From Paracamarosporium sp. OC-R06-R3 (taxonomy: Eukaryota > Ascomycota > Dothideomycetes > Pleosporales > Didymosphaeriaceae): a DNA stretch of 64,000 bases. Location of the stretch: assembly GCA_019828545.1 (NCBI GenBank), contig JACVRA010000088.1, forward strand, positions 1 to 64,000, read 5' to 3'. Positions 11,738-23,587 of the stretch are shown in pieces. Under the pieces are notes generated by a model. The model ran no database searches. It was not told the DNA's origin and worked only from the letters and a program-made list of their open reading frames with translations. A program made the translations under genes and the position numbers. The first letter of the stretch is position 1. Each line of letters begins with the position of its first letter.

Positions 11738-14700
11738 TCAAACATCTGTGAAAACCTCACCGTCCTCAAACTCCCACTTCTTCCACCCCACCCCCACAAA
11801 TTTCAACCCACAAAACGTACATCTCTCCCTTCCAGGATCCAATCTACCCGCCTCCGTCCAGCGTTCACACCCTTTTCCTCTATGATGACGCCACATACCC
11901 CATCCCCACTCTCCATCCGCATATCCTTCATCTCCAAACGCTTTTTCTTCTCTTCTCGATAAATGAGTGGATGGGTGGTCCGGAGGTGGATGGATAGTTA
12001 CTCGTTGCTGTGAGGGGGAAGTTTCAGGAGGTACATTGGTGCCGGTGGGAAACATGGGGACTACGGTGGTGGGTGGTAGGGGGAGGGTTAGTGTGTAGCC
12101 TCTTCGCTCGCCTAGACTGTCTACGCGGTTTCGTTTGGTGAGTGTTATCTCGTCGTTGCACCGAAGGTCATGTCCGGCTTGCATTTTGGAGGATTCTGCC
12201 TCGCGCTCGACCGTCACGCGTACGTGTCCTGTGCTCAAATACTCGCCCTTCTCTGCGGCGCCCAAGGAAGGAGTACTGCTCACCAAAATCTCAGAACTCT
12301 GAAGCTCGCCTTCCTTCTCGTCAACCGGTGCATCTAGTATCGACACGTCGACCACACTCACAGTTGGTACTCCCATCTTCTCGATCGTCTTCTCGAGCAG
12401 GTATTCTGGAGGCCCAAATGCCCCGTTCCAGACCCCCTTGAACCCCGCCCTCTCACCTTCCTCCTCCTCCTGGACCACCGGCACACTAATCAACACTAGC
12501 CGTCCATCTGTCGTATCCGGCAACCCTATACCGGCTCTCTCCCTCGCCTCAAGTATCTTTCTCACCTGCCGGAGATACGAATCCGTCTCTTTTCCTTCCG
12601 TATGTAGAGTGTACAGGAGCTGCTGGATTTGAGACAGGGAGGTGTGGGGCGGGAACTGGATGTGGTGGAGCGGGATGCTGAGGAGGACAAGCTTAGAGAT
12701 GCTGGGGAAGAAGTAGAAGGATGATGCTTCTGTGGGGGATAGGTCTTGAGGGGTTGATGTTAGGGCTGGGGGAGGATAGGATGGGTTTGATATTGAGGAG
12801 TGGGAGGATGCGCCGCCGCGGAGTTCAGCGATGGGAGGTGGCTCGCGGGTTGCGAGGTTAGGATAGTGACCCAGCATTCGCCGCTCATTCTCATCAAGTT
12901 CGGCACTGAGTTGGATGGCTTGGCTGTGGATTGCGTGAAGATTTTCCTGCAGCGAACGAGTCTCAGCTTGAGCAAGGTCTGCCTTCCGACTTGCTTCGAG
13001 GGTTTCTTGTCGGTTCTCGCGCACTTTACGTTCTAGGTCCCAAATACGGTGGTATGCGCGCGAAAGCTCATCGTCTTGCCAATAAACTGTTTCTTCGACG
13101 TCTTTGATGATCTTTTGTAGGTGGTCGATCATGCGGGTGTGGGAGGCGTTTTGTAGCTGGAGAACGCGTACTTGTTGGATCCAAGTTTGTAAATGATCGA
13201 CCGGTTTACTCTCATCTGTCGGTGCGATTGGGTAGACTTCGCAATAATCTGCAAGGTTTCGCGGAGTATGGCTATCATAGAAGTATCCGGACGATGAACC
13301 ACTTGGGAGGCCCGGAGACGGTGACAAAGCGCCGCCCCTAAGCCGTGGCATATCCTCCAGCCGATTTTCATTGCTCTCAGGTTGCTTTCCAGATGCCTCT
13401 TCGGGTGTTTCATCGGTTGCCCTACTACTTCGGTGTTCCATCCCTTCTTTCTTCTCACCAACAAGTGCCTGGAAATGCACATCCCTCTTACTCACAATAT
13501 ACGTATCGCCGCGACCTTCAGTATACCACTCCCTACCCACAACTTGATCCCACTCATCCTCCGTAGTAATTTTCCGGATGGCGTTCTTGAGTGCCCACTC
13601 CAGCTCATGCGTTCTCACACGAATGATATTGATATCCTCTATGGGCTCGAGATATCGGTCGAACACACCATCTGCATGTCCCTTCCCCAGAATTGTGAGA
13701 AGCTGGTCTCTTGTTGCGCACTCAGGGAAGTGGAACACGGATGGAGGGGTTGGGAATATTAGTGAAGGAATGCGAGTGTTGTTCTGTGGGATCGTGAAAC
13801 CAGGCGGGAGGGGCATGTAAATGTAGAACGGGTCAGGTCGAACATGTGATGATGAGGGTGGCGGTTGGGCCATTGTGGGAGGCGGAGGAGGTCTCTTGAC
13901 GAGATATTCGCGATCTTTGCTCTCTTGGATCCACAGCGTGTTTTCTACTTCCGAGAGCATGCTCGTTTTCTTCTCGTCGGCTTTCCGAGCCTCTTCGGTC
14001 GCTGGTGCTAAAGGGGGTGGATACGATGTTCCACGGTTTTCGAGTATGCTGCCTACTTCGGTGATAATGGAGGAGCTGCCCCACGGTTGTGGTTTTGCAG
14101 TATTTGATGGCTCATGTGTCATGGAAAGATCTGCGTCTCCCCATCCACTGTCATATATGCGGATCTCGTCATCATCTTCTTCGATGTCGGAAAGCGTTCC
14201 TCGCCGATCTGGTGGTGGAGTGCTTGTGATCAGCCCTTCTATCCCCATGAGCTGTTGTAGACCATCAGCAAGCGCTTCCAGTCTTTCAACCACCCACGTG
14301 AGCTGTCCCTCAGCCTCAGTAGTGCCGCCTTGATCCAGACCCCGTGCAGTCTCAGCCGCCCTGCGCAGATTACCCTGCAGTATGCCCTGAACGAACACCC
14401 CCTTCTCTCGGATTGTATCGTCCACTTCTTCCTTCAACTTCCTGTTCATCACTCTCAACTCTTCAAGTTCACCGTCCTTAGCTTGCAACTCGTTGATATA
14501 ACTCTTTCTATCACGTCTCAATTCCTCCACGGCTAATTGTAAGCTCAAATTCTCTTCTTTCAATTGCTCTCGCCTTTTCTCTTTGATCTTCTGCTCGTAC
14601 TGCCATTCAAGCTGTGCACTATCCAATTGCTCCTGCTCTTTGATAGCGAGATACCACCCTTTTGCACCAACATCTTCGAGGGTATTGAACAGGCGTATTA

Positions 14701-14878
14701 GTTCGGCAGTATCTAGATGTACATCCTCTGCGCAAGCTTGCCGTATGCGGGCAAGAAATGCGGCTACTGATCTGATGTCGTTGGTATCCTTCTCATAGAT
14801 ACTAGAGTCGTTGTCGGCGAGCAGTTCAAGCAGTTTGTCGTAGGTGTTTGGCTCCTCGATATCATTAAGAAATTCCAT
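11738..14878 (-). CDS. Hypothetical 1046-residue coiled-coil protein with LRGG motifs
   Basis: A single uninterrupted frame of 1046 codons. Residues about 80-170 are heptad-like and rich in E/K/L (EQEQLDSAQLEWQYEQKIKE and following), predicting a coiled coil. A second coiled segment lies at about 565-660 (DHLQKIIKDVEETVYWQDDE). Between and after are Pro/Ser-rich disordered stretches. LRGGA occurs twice, in MPRLRGGALSPSP near residue 518 and AELRGGASSHS near residue 690. The C-terminus has Cys pairs (GKGCERW and ERCTFCGLKF) that could form a small zinc site. No enzymatic domain was recognised. The length of the open frame, its composition and the single-exon structure make it a real gene; the function is unknown. 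Confidence 0.75.
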   Translation of the reverse strand: MEFLNDIEEPNTYDKLLELLADNDSSIYEKDTNDIRSVAAFLARIRQACAEDVHLDTAELIRLFNTLEDVGAKGWYLAIKEQEQLDSAQLEWQYEQKIKEKRREQLKEENLSLQLAVEELRRDRKSYINELQAKDGELEELRVMNRKLKEEVDDTIREKGVFVQGILQGNLRRAAETARGLDQGGTTEAEGQLTWVVERLEALADGLQQLMGIEGLITSTPPPDRRGTLSDIEEDDDEIRIYDSGWGDADLSMTHEPSNTAKPQPWGSSSIITEVGSILENRGTSYPPPLAPATEEARKADEKKTSMLSEVENTLWIQESKDREYLVKRPPPPPTMAQPPPSSSHVRPDPFYIYMPLPPGFTIPQNNTRIPSLIFPTPPSVFHFPECATRDQLLTILGKGHADGVFDRYLEPIEDINIIRVRTHELEWALKNAIRKITTEDEWDQVVGREWYTEGRGDTYIVSKRDVHFQALVGEKKEGMEHRSSRATDETPEEASGKQPESNENRLEDMPRLRGGALSPSPGLPSGSSSGYFYDSHTPRNLADYCEVYPIAPTDESKPVDHLQTWIQQVRVLQLQNASHTRMIDHLQKIIKDVEETVYWQDDELSRAYHRIWDLERKVRENRQETLEASRKADLAQAETRSLQENLHAIHSQAIQLSAELDENERRMLGHYPNLATREPPPIAELRGGASSHSSISNPSYPPPALTSTPQDLSPTEASSFYFFPSISKLVLLSIPLHHIQFPPHTSLSQIQQLLYTLHTEGKETDSYLRQVRKILEARERAGIGLPDTTDGRLVLISVPVVQEEEEGERAGFKGVWNGAFGPPEYLLEKTIEKMGVPTVSVVDVSILDAPVDEKEGELQSSEILVSSTPSLGAAEKGEYLSTGHVRVTVEREAESSKMQAGHDLRCNDEITLTKRNRVDSLGERRGYTLTLPLPPTTVVPMFPTGTNVPPETSPSQQRVTIHPPPDHPSTHLSRREEKAFGDEGYADGEWGWGMWRHHRGKGCERWTEAGRLDPGRERCTFCGLKFVGVGWKKWEFEDGEVFTDV

Positions 14879-15791
14879 GGTGAGCGAGGACCTGTGTTAT
14901 GCAGGTTTTGGAGTGCAATTAGTTGGCGTATAAAAACAATGAGGCTAATCGGCAAGGATGCGGTAGGAACGTTTGTAGACTGTTACGACCCGACAACAGC
15001 CCTGTAGGTAGAGAACGAAACTAGACTATGATAAAGTTGCGGAACCGGGGAACTTACACTATATCTATACTAGTTGCGCACATTGAATTACGCTCACTGT
15101 GAAGTTGTGCTAAAAGGAAGAAGTAGATGGCAAGGCATTCAATGAGCATGGTAGTCAGTGATGATCGAGAAATGTGAAACTTGATTTCCTTCTCGCTTGG
15201 AGCTACGACGTCAAAAGGATAGAAGGTGAAGAAATATAACATGACACTGTGCTGGAATATAAACCAGCCATCCTCGTTCCAAAGTCCCAAACAAAAGGCC
15301 CAGACCAACACGCATACACACAACTAATAATGTAGTAGTGGTCACCAACGCACGCTTCACTTTGAAATCGCAAACGATGTGAATGAAACGAAGAAGCTTA
15401 AAATTACTGCCGCAAATAAAACGCTCAATAATCCAACAGAGTGCGATTGTCATACATGATGTTGACTGGGTATACCGAATTACTTTTATGCTTGCCCATC
15501 GTGGTGACGCCGAAGAGAAATAGCAATGTCCGATGAAAGAGGATAGAAATCATTACAATGGAACGCTCGTAGAGTGCCAACAAGACCCGTTTGCCAGGCC
15601 ATAGAATAAAGAAATGCTCGCTCTGCTGTGAATATGCATCATTGAAGTATGTCCAGGACGCCACGTGAGAAATGAGTGATGTTGGTGGGTCGCGATTGCT
15701 TTGCGAACGTCGACCAAAGGTGTTGTCGCGTGATCGTCATCTTACAACACACGCCACAAACGCCGCCGTCACCGCCGCACAACTGACGCTT
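14879..15791. other. Intergenic; hydrophobic frames of doubtful meaning on the minus strand
   Basis: Minus-strand frames at 15425-15664, 15211-15453 and 15054-15323 are short but rich in hydrophobic residues (for example SVMLYFFTFYPFDVVAPSEK). They overlap in different frames. They might be exons or debris of a membrane protein, but I could not join them with convincing splice sites. Confidence 0.25.
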
Positions 15792-16679
15792 TCAAGCCTT
15801 TGAGGATTCAACCGAGCGAGTCGAGCGCTCCTTGGCTGCCTGCGACATTGCTAGCTCTCTCAGCGCAGGATTTGCATCGTCGAGCAGGATCCGAGGACTC
15901 CGCTGACCGCGCGTAAGACTGTTACGCCGCGAGTTCGCCTGGCTGCCAGATTTTGATGTCGGGTTCGATGGCGTGAAGCCCTTGAAGCTATTCGCGCGCG
16001 AAGATGGTACGCTGGGCCCGTCGTGTGTGCTTCCAGGACCAGGGCGATATTGCGTACTGCGCGACTCCTGGCTGTTGCGACGAGAACCGGCCTCGCAGTC
16101 GAACGAGTTGGCCCGGGAGGCAGCGCGAGAGTTAGATTGTGAGCGCTGGTACTCTGGGTCGTCGGCTCGCAGCATGTGGCGGAAGCGATCGGTGCGCACA
16201 TCGATGCACCATAGTTTGTACGGACCTGGGATGAACTCGCCCTCTTCGTCCCAGCAGTTGACCCAAGCAACGCCATCGTCGAGCTGGAAGAAGCCCACCT
16301 GGACCATGCGGCCGCGAGAGTTCTCAATCGTACCGTACTTCTTCCGGACCTCGTAATCTGGGTTCAGGAGGTACTTCTTGAGAACCTTCGAGTAACGGAC
16401 TGGTATGGGAGAAGAAACCGGGACGGTCTCCTTGGGCTTTTCGTCGATGGAGCCACCTACCGGTCCTCCTTCTTTGGATTCCATGTCGGTGATATTGGGA
16501 CCGTCATGCTCTTTGTACGTTGCGACGAGATACCATCCACGGCCAGGGATGTACTCATACACTCCGGGGACAGGCGACTTCCAATGTTCAGTTCGCCTCT
16601 GAGGTTTCTCATTCTGCTTCTTGAACCATTTTCGCGGTTGAAAGACTTTCTGAGTCGCGACAAACAGATTGGGCGTCAT
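15792..16679 (-). CDS. Hypothetical 295-residue protein with Ser/Arg-rich tail
   Basis: The frame ends at 15792. I place the start at the ATG at 16679 (MTPNLFVATQKVFQPRKWFK); the frame stays open to an ATG at 16901 but the extra stretch looks unlike protein-coding sequence. The ordered core contains VYEYIPGRGWYLVATYKEHD and, after an acidic linker, VRKKYGTIENSRGRMVQVGF and VNCWDEEGEFIPGPYKLWCI. These aromatic-rich blocks look like a compact fold. The last about 110 residues are Ser/Arg/Asn-rich and probably disordered (RSQSNSRAASRANSF and similar). No known domain was recognised. Confidence 0.65.
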   Translation of the reverse strand: MTPNLFVATQKVFQPRKWFKKQNEKPQRRTEHWKSPVPGVYEYIPGRGWYLVATYKEHDGPNITDMESKEGGPVGGSIDEKPKETVPVSSPIPVRYSKVLKKYLLNPDYEVRKKYGTIENSRGRMVQVGFFQLDDGVAWVNCWDEEGEFIPGPYKLWCIDVRTDRFRHMLRADDPEYQRSQSNSRAASRANSFDCEAGSRRNSQESRSTQYRPGPGSTHDGPSVPSSRANSFKGFTPSNPTSKSGSQANSRRNSLTRGQRSPRILLDDANPALRELAMSQAAKERSTRSVESSKA

Positions 16680-19600
16680 TGCGCGATAGTTGAACAGCAC
16701 TCTCGAATAACTCTTTCTTGAATCGAGTGGACAGACAATTTGTCTGGAGCAATTAAAGTCTTTAATGAGGCGAAGTTGAGATTTTGCGTTGTGGGCTGAG
16801 AACCAAATTTGAAAGGGTCCCAACGAGTTTTGAAGGAGGCGAAGCACGTGAAGCGGTACACCGGCACCCAAAGTTACTTCGTGATAGCACCACTGCACCA
16901 AGCTTCGTTACGCCCAAGGCAGATGGGATGCGCGATGATGGATTGGATCACACGACGAAATGCGGCGACGATCTTCCTCGTAATGCAAGACAGCCGACAA
17001 GCGAACGCGTAACGCGCTCTCGTGCAGTATGCACGACACAGGCCGAAGGAAACGACACTGAAAGAAGAACGTCCGATATCACTCGATGATAATTGCACTG
17101 AGAAGCGAGAGAAGAGAAAACAGTGCCAGGGGCAGATTGGCAGTCTTTTCACAGTAGCGGCGGGCAACGGGAGAGCTAAAGTAGTGACAAAAGACCTGGC
17201 GACACCAGAGGGCTCGACCGTTGCGGTGAGAAAAAATAGCAACTTATCGAGGAAGATTACGGCGCGCGCTCGACACAGCTCCTGCACCGTGAGCACCACC
17301 ATTGGCGCAGGACCATATCACTGCATCCATAGATAATGCGACGTCGAAAACGTGGGTTGTGGCGCTGAGGCAGAGGGAAAGAAGGGAAGGGTGCCGTGGT
17401 GCTCTGGCAGGATACATGCCCCTGCGCAGCCCACAGTTTGATCCACTGAAATGCGTGTCGGCAACGGGCGTGCAGCTGTCCACCCCAGGAGCTGCTTCTC
17501 CAAATCCAAAGCAAGAAAACAACCGCCGCAAAGGCGTCATCTGTTATCGTGCTTCCAGCGACGCGGACGCCCGGTTCTTCCCTTGTTCCGATTCTTCCCT
17601 CGTCCCCGTCCACTCATCACAGCATTCCCCTTTTGCGACACGTACAGCAGCGCTGCCTCGCTCCTACTTCTCCTCTACTATCTAGAATCCTCCCGGCCAA
17701 TGGGTGTACCAGCAGGGCCCCCGTGCCATCGGGTGCCCATCATGCGAGATAATGCGGCTGATGTGCAACAGCGACAGATTGTGCACTCCCATTCCGATTG
17801 CCCTGGCGACATCCAGACCAGGAAGCGATGTCGGTGTGAGTGTTGGCTCTGACAAGTGCCAGGGGAGGGGAGACGGCTGAGCACCCGGGCCTAAGCACGC
17901 CTGCAACCAGTCGCCCGAGCGGGCTTGTTTCATCCAGAGAGCGGTGTACGCAGGATGGTTTGTGGTGTTGAGCTCACGGTTTGATACGGATGTTTACGCC
18001 GCAGCCGAGCACCACGAAAGTTTCCATCCCAAATATGCACAAATGGCATGACACAGCGTGCAGGCTGGCGTTGCTCAGCCAGGCCGCCCGTCAGAAGTGC
18101 TAGGAGCTGCCAGGCTCTAGCAAGTCTACTGGATGACAGAAGATGCCAGATGCTGATTTTTGCACGGCAGACGCGCACGCGAGCGAAAAGCAAAAGCATT
18201 TCATCACACTCAACACACCATTTCGACTCATAATATCTCCGATCCCTAATATCCCGCATCTTACGGGCGCGGAGAACATCATCACCGCAGCCGTGCCCTT
18301 CCACATTCACATGCGGCCTACGCGACGTTGCGATGAGCATATACAATATCCTAATCCGGCCCATAGCCGCCCCAAACACCACAGCACGCCCTCTTACCTT
18401 CGCTAATCTCCCTCGCCGACGGCTCCTGCACGCACCCTGGCCGTTCGTCACGCATATACATAGACATCTTGCATCATATACGTAGAATTGCCGGCGGGTG
18501 GGATGGGGCGTGCTGCGTGTTTCATGCATGGCGTTCTGTTTGCGTTACGGCTCGGTTGAATGCGGCCCGATGAAAGTGTTGCATCTGATTTGGATACTTG
18601 TCTACTTCTGGGATGGAGACGTGTATGCGGGGATGAGTGAACTGTGGAGACTGTGGGTGAGTATGACGCCATGGGATGCGCGCGTGTGTACTTTTCTAGT
18701 CGTGTTTCTCGTTGAAGGAGGGCGGAGCAAGGCTGCACGCGACATCTTGCATAACATGGATGACTGACAAGCAATTCGCGACGTCACTCCCAAGTAACGA
18801 CAAGAAAAAACAAAGGAGAAGGAAACATCAGTGATCTTCATTGTATGTACCGTCGTCATGAGAGTACATCTGTAGAACTAGGAATGTAAACCGAATTCTC
18901 GTAGACTCCGAGATATGCCCGAATGAGAGGAATGTGTAGTAACGTGACCACATCACACCATCCACCTAACCACTGTGCCTCCCTTTTGAATCTTAAATAA
19001 AGTACATCTTTTTCCGTGTGTCAACAACACCAGCGAGTGACATAAATATCCTCCCAATACTGCAAAACATGCTATCCGCCTGCAGTGCAGACCGCATGAC
19101 CACAACTACTGACAAGACACAAAATAAATCTACCCGCCGTGGGACCCGCCGTGTAGCTTCCAAATCCTCATCGGCCAGATACCTACCTACCTCCTCGTCA
19201 ACACACATACGCTTCGCCCTGAGCCCGCTGAAGCTTATGAGCGTCTAGCACGAGTGCGACTCGGTCCCCATGAGGTGAGATACACTAAGACGACATGATG
19301 AATTATATCAAATACGTTCGCGCCTGCCCGTTGCAGCTCCCTCACTCCCCCCTCTTTTTTGTTCGTCTTGTAGCGGATAAGAGGGTGGAAGTTACTCTGC
19401 TTTTTATATATGTCTAGCTAGACCTGTGAGGCATGATAATTCACACATGCAATGGGCTGCTGGGATCGAGCTGGACAGCTTACCTGGGATTTGAAGTCGT
19501 ACTATATATGTTTGAAGCTATCTACCCGTTTTTCTCTGTAGGTCTAAGAGTAGAAGTTCGACTCTGATCGGCTCAAAGAGGACTAATAGGCGGTGCTGGG

Positions 19601-20837
19601 GGCATGCCTGTCATTGTAGCTATGAGACGCAGTACATATATATGCATACCCAGCATACAAAACTTTTCTCATATCCAAAGCGGCGGATATACACCCCTGC
19701 CCTCTCAAGGAAAAAAAGAAGGTGAGGCATGAGAGAGAGAAATAGCCTTAGCAAAGTGCACCACAGCAAATATGCTACTTTCAAGGAGATAAACTCCCCT
19801 GGAATAAAGGTTCTCTGTACGTAAAGTACATCTCGTCTTCGACAAAAATTATATGTAGGGTTGGAGTAGATCGTGGTACTATTTTCCTTCCGCATATTTT
19901 AGTCCGTTCGGATAGGTAGGGTAACATAACAATCAGAGCAGGTCGTAAGACGTGAACTATCGATACAAAAAGCTGTGTGCATTATAGCATCGTCTGGCCT
20001 ATCGAATGAAACATGGCGACGAAGATAGTCGCTGCGTTCAATGACGCGATTATAGATATGGGTGGCTCTGAAATATGCCGTTGTGCTTCGTTAGGTAGGT
20101 AGGAATTTATCCTACCCTACTACCATGAAGGGCTATTATGCCAGCGAAGGGGATTCGCCGAGGAGACGAGAACGCGCATTTATTCTTTGTTTTCAGATCG
20201 CTGTTAACGTAGGGTGATGTTATGCGTTTGTACGGGTATGTTAAGGATTCAGGCAGCGACGAAGGATAAACTGTCCCTCGAGTGTGAGTATGAGTGTTGG
20301 ACCAGATGTAGCAGTGGCCAATGAAACTGGAGTGTTAGGACCTGCTTGGTGTAAATCAGACGCGTGAATGTATGTCCTGTTCGCATTCCCATGACTTGGG
20401 CAATGAATGTGCGGGTGAGTTGGGCGTTCAAGGGTGCCTTCAACGAAGGGATTGGGATAGCCCAGAGGGTGGTGCTATTGTGTATGTTTGAGCGAGACAA
20501 TAGTGAGCATTCGCGGTTGTAAAACGTGTTTACGTGCATCACGGCACCGAACAAGCATCAACTCGTCATTCCAACTCAAAAGTGACCGACAAATAGGAAG
20601 TGCTCATTTCGCATTAGCCTATCGCTCGCTCGCTCACTCACAGCCGCGACCTCATCCCAGATTCACCGGCCCGTCCGAAAATGTGAATGATGAATTTTGT
20701 TTTCGATCATGTTTCATACATGCCCTCATCGCGGGCTAAGCTGACGGAAAAGCCACAACCCATATCGTTTGCCGTGCCTGAAGTCAGAGAGACGCCGTGT
20801 ATGCCCTGCCCCGCCCAAAGAATCATCACCCTTCCAT
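16680..20837. other. Long 4.2-kb stretch without a supportable gene
   Basis: Many overlapping short frames on both strands between 17.0 and 18.8 kb, none longer than 199 codons and none with a recognisable domain. Their mutual overlap in GC-rich sequence suggests chance frames. The part from 18.8 to 20.7 kb is more AT-rich and looks non-coding. It should include the promoter of the gene at 15792-16679 and the 3' side of RPL32. Confidence 0.4.
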
Positions 20838-21537
20838 CTACGACTCGGTCTTGACGCGAGCCTTGCTGTTCGTCACCTTCACGCCCAACTGCTTCGCCTT
20901 GGCAATGATGTCGATGCGCTTTCGTGCGGAGACGGAGTGGGAGATCCTGTGGAACATTAGTGACTGGATCATCTCGAAGACTGGATTTGAGCGTACTCTG
21001 CGGCGAAGGTCTGGTTGTGCATGAGGAGAAGGTCAACGTCGCGGGCTGCCAGTTGTTAGTTTGTTTCGCGCAAATGTGACGTTTAGTGCGTACCGTTGTT
21101 GACGACGAAAGCCTTGTGGCCGCTGGGCATGAGGTGGCGGGTCTTCTTGTTGGATCCGTATCCGATCTGTGTATCGCATCTCCGTCAGCCAAAATTCCAT
21201 TACACAATTCCACACTGAATTTTTTTTGGAGCGATTGCTTCAAGGTGCGCATTGAAGCGGGTAGTCGTACCTTGGGCATGGCAGCCTGGCCCTTGAACCG
21301 CCTTCGGACGCGGTTGTCAATACCCTTGGGCTTCCTCCATGACGGGTCGACGCCTATCCACAGTCAGATTCTCTGCCCTTCTCAATCGCCGGCACGGTAT
21401 CTCACATTTGAAGCGGTCGGACTGGTGGCGGTTGAAGCGCTTGGTGTCTACGGCATGTCAGTCGCAAATTTCGACAGGCTGCGGCGGGCGGGCGTACGCT
21501 TCTTGACGATAGGGACGTGCTTCTTAGCGGCAACCAT
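20838..21537 (-). CDS. RPL32: 60S ribosomal protein L32 (eL32), six exons
   Basis: Structural protein of the large cytosolic ribosomal subunit. Exons on the minus strand are 21537-21498, 21447-21406, 21353-21271, 21166-21094, 21045-20997 and 20946-20838; all five introns are GT..AG with consistent phases and give 131 residues, the normal eL32 length. Recognisable blocks in order are [82 protein letters not shown] and [20 protein letters not shown], ending VKTES. An additional intron lies in the 5' UTR immediately before the ATG. Splitting about 400 coding bases into six exons is typical of fungal ribosomal-protein genes. Identity is secure from conserved sequence. Confidence 0.97.
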
Positions 21538-21589
21538 CTGGAGAGGATGTTAGCAATTGCAGGCGTCGCAGTGCCTAGGTCGCACGTAC
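21538..21589 (-). other. 5'-UTR intron of RPL32
   Basis: On the minus strand, GTACGT at 21589-21584 and CAG directly before the start codon (21540-21538) bound a 52-base intron with a GCTAAC branch-like site. It ends exactly at the ATG, so the start codon is the first triplet of the next exon. Confidence 0.7.
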
Positions 21590-23083
21590 TTTGTCGATTT
21601 GTCGTGGCGGTCGTCTTCGGGTTGGCGTTGAAGTTCTTCTAACAAGTCGAAAAGACCGATGGGTCTGTGGGCCAAGGCGCTAACAAGCGAAGCGAGGGAA
21701 GACGCACGGGCCATCACCACCAAGCACGGCGTTTATAGAGATAATCTTCCTGGACACTCTATTCTCAGCTTTGAGGAGCTACAGTATGTGCTGCATCGGA
21801 TTTCTGCGCATTTTCTTAAGTCGTTCTGTGGCGCAACTCAAGTGCGTGCAGGGCTTTATTCGTAGGATACATCTTAAGTGCAAAACATGGAAAGGCGTCA
21901 GAGACTGCACTCTGTTACAATTGCTCATTCCACACACTATGCTCCAATAATTATGTATTGTAGTTCCTTGTGCAGGACAAAAACCATACTAGCCCATACC
22001 ATGTCATACTCTACAATAAGAGACCTTCCGAATAGCAATCAGACGGCCATCCCGCTCTTTTCACATAGATCCCCTTCTACACTCACAAGACAGACAAACA
22101 GACAGGCAGACATGCACATCAAAACCACTAAATTTGCACCACATCCCCAAGCCCACCTAACACTCCCTCCCATCTCCCCCTCAAGATCTCCTCCAACTAC
22201 TTCCTTTTTATCTTCTCCCTCCTTGGATTTTTTTTCTTCCATCTTCACACAACTACTCTAGACAAAAAATAATACCAACAACACACAAAATACCCCTACA
22301 CACTCTGACCACACCATAATCCACCAAAACTAGATATTCGAAATTTCTAACAGCCACACATAACCATTCATCCACCTCACCCCCAAATCAACCCACCTTC
22401 TCACCCAACACTCAGCCCAGCAGGCAACCAGCCCACCACCCACGTATCCAGTACCCTCCCCTTCGCTATACAGCAGCAAAAAAAAAAGAAGAAGAAAAAT
22501 CCCACACCAAAAAACCGCGTACATTTTAGTTCTTCCACTTAAATCGTAGATATCCCAGAGAAAAAAAACATCTCCCGTCCTCCCCTTGCACAAAACGAAA
22601 AAGAAAAAGGGGGAAAAAAGAAGAAGAAAAAATAATAGTTTACAATAAAGACCGTGTACACCATACCTTCCCTCCCTCTCCCCTTGTACATCCCAGAGAC
22701 TTGAAAAATAAATATTCCTCGTACATACTTACCCGACTCACTTAAATAATATAATATAATATGCCATGACATGACATGACCATACTACACATGCACAATA
22801 TATAATATACACCGCACCGCGCTGTAGTACCCGCTTCCCTCCATCTCTACTCCCTACTCCCTACTCCCTACTCCACCAACAAACAGACACAAACCCAGGC
22901 GAGCGAGCAGCATATCTGCATCCCCAGCATCACCACACCGTCCCACAAACTCCCCGACAATCCGCACGCGCACTCAATACCACTCAGATAAAACCCAGTC
23001 CCATATCACATCATCCCATACCCCTTCATAAATCCCATCCCATCTCATCTCATTTCGCACTCACCTCCCCCCACCCCATCAAG

Positions 23084-23112
23084 CAAAGCAAAGCAAAGCA
23101 AAGCAAAGCAAA
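23084..23112. repeat. AAAGC pentanucleotide microsatellite
   Basis: At least five head-to-tail AAAGC units run directly into the run of N, so the true repeat length is unknown. Confidence 0.85.
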
Positions 23113-23153
23113 NNNNNNNNNNNNNNNNNNNNNNNNNNNNNNNNNNNNNNNNN
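23113..23153. other. Assembly gap (41 N)
   Basis: Run of undetermined bases between a pentanucleotide repeat and a poly-A run. The gap size is probably not meaningful. Confidence 0.98.
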
Positions 23154-23587
23154 AAAAAAAAAAAAAAAAAAAAGGGAGACTCGAAGCTTCATTAAACCGC
23201 AACACGACAACACGACACCACCAAAAAAAAAAAAAACCAAAAGCAAAAAAAGATGAAAACTACACCATGATATTCAGGGTCATCAAGTCATATTCAATAG
23301 CACATCATAGCATAGCAGAGCAGAGCATACCGCCAGCTAAGAGGGCTCGTTATCCACCGATACTCGCCCACCTTGCACTCCATCTATCCTATCCAGCCAT
23401 AAATCCGCCGTAGACAGATGCACAAACGAAAGAAGGGGTTAACATATCTCATGCCATCCATCATGTTCACCCACGCGTATAACCTGCTCTTTATCCACCG
23501 TTAAAATACCCGTCCGGGATCCATACCCATAGAGGCAAACGACCTGCACCACTCGCCACGCCTTAGCGCTACACGCTCCCAACTACC

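Larger units (their letters stand above)
21600..23587. other. G-poor low-complexity intergenic tract with simple repeats and an assembly gap
   Basis: From about 21.87 to 23.55 kb the plus strand is C/A/T-rich with very few G, so the strands are strongly asymmetric. It contains ATAAT and CATGA runs (about 22745-22780), CTCCCTA runs (about 22850-22875), an AAAGC run and A homopolymers. It includes the RPL32 promoter side and the DCN1 3' end. No gene was seen. Confidence 0.6.

Noticed and set aside
17022..18774. Cluster of overlapping frames of 60-199 codons
   Set aside because: They overlap on all frames in biased sequence, show no motif, and no splice model joins them.
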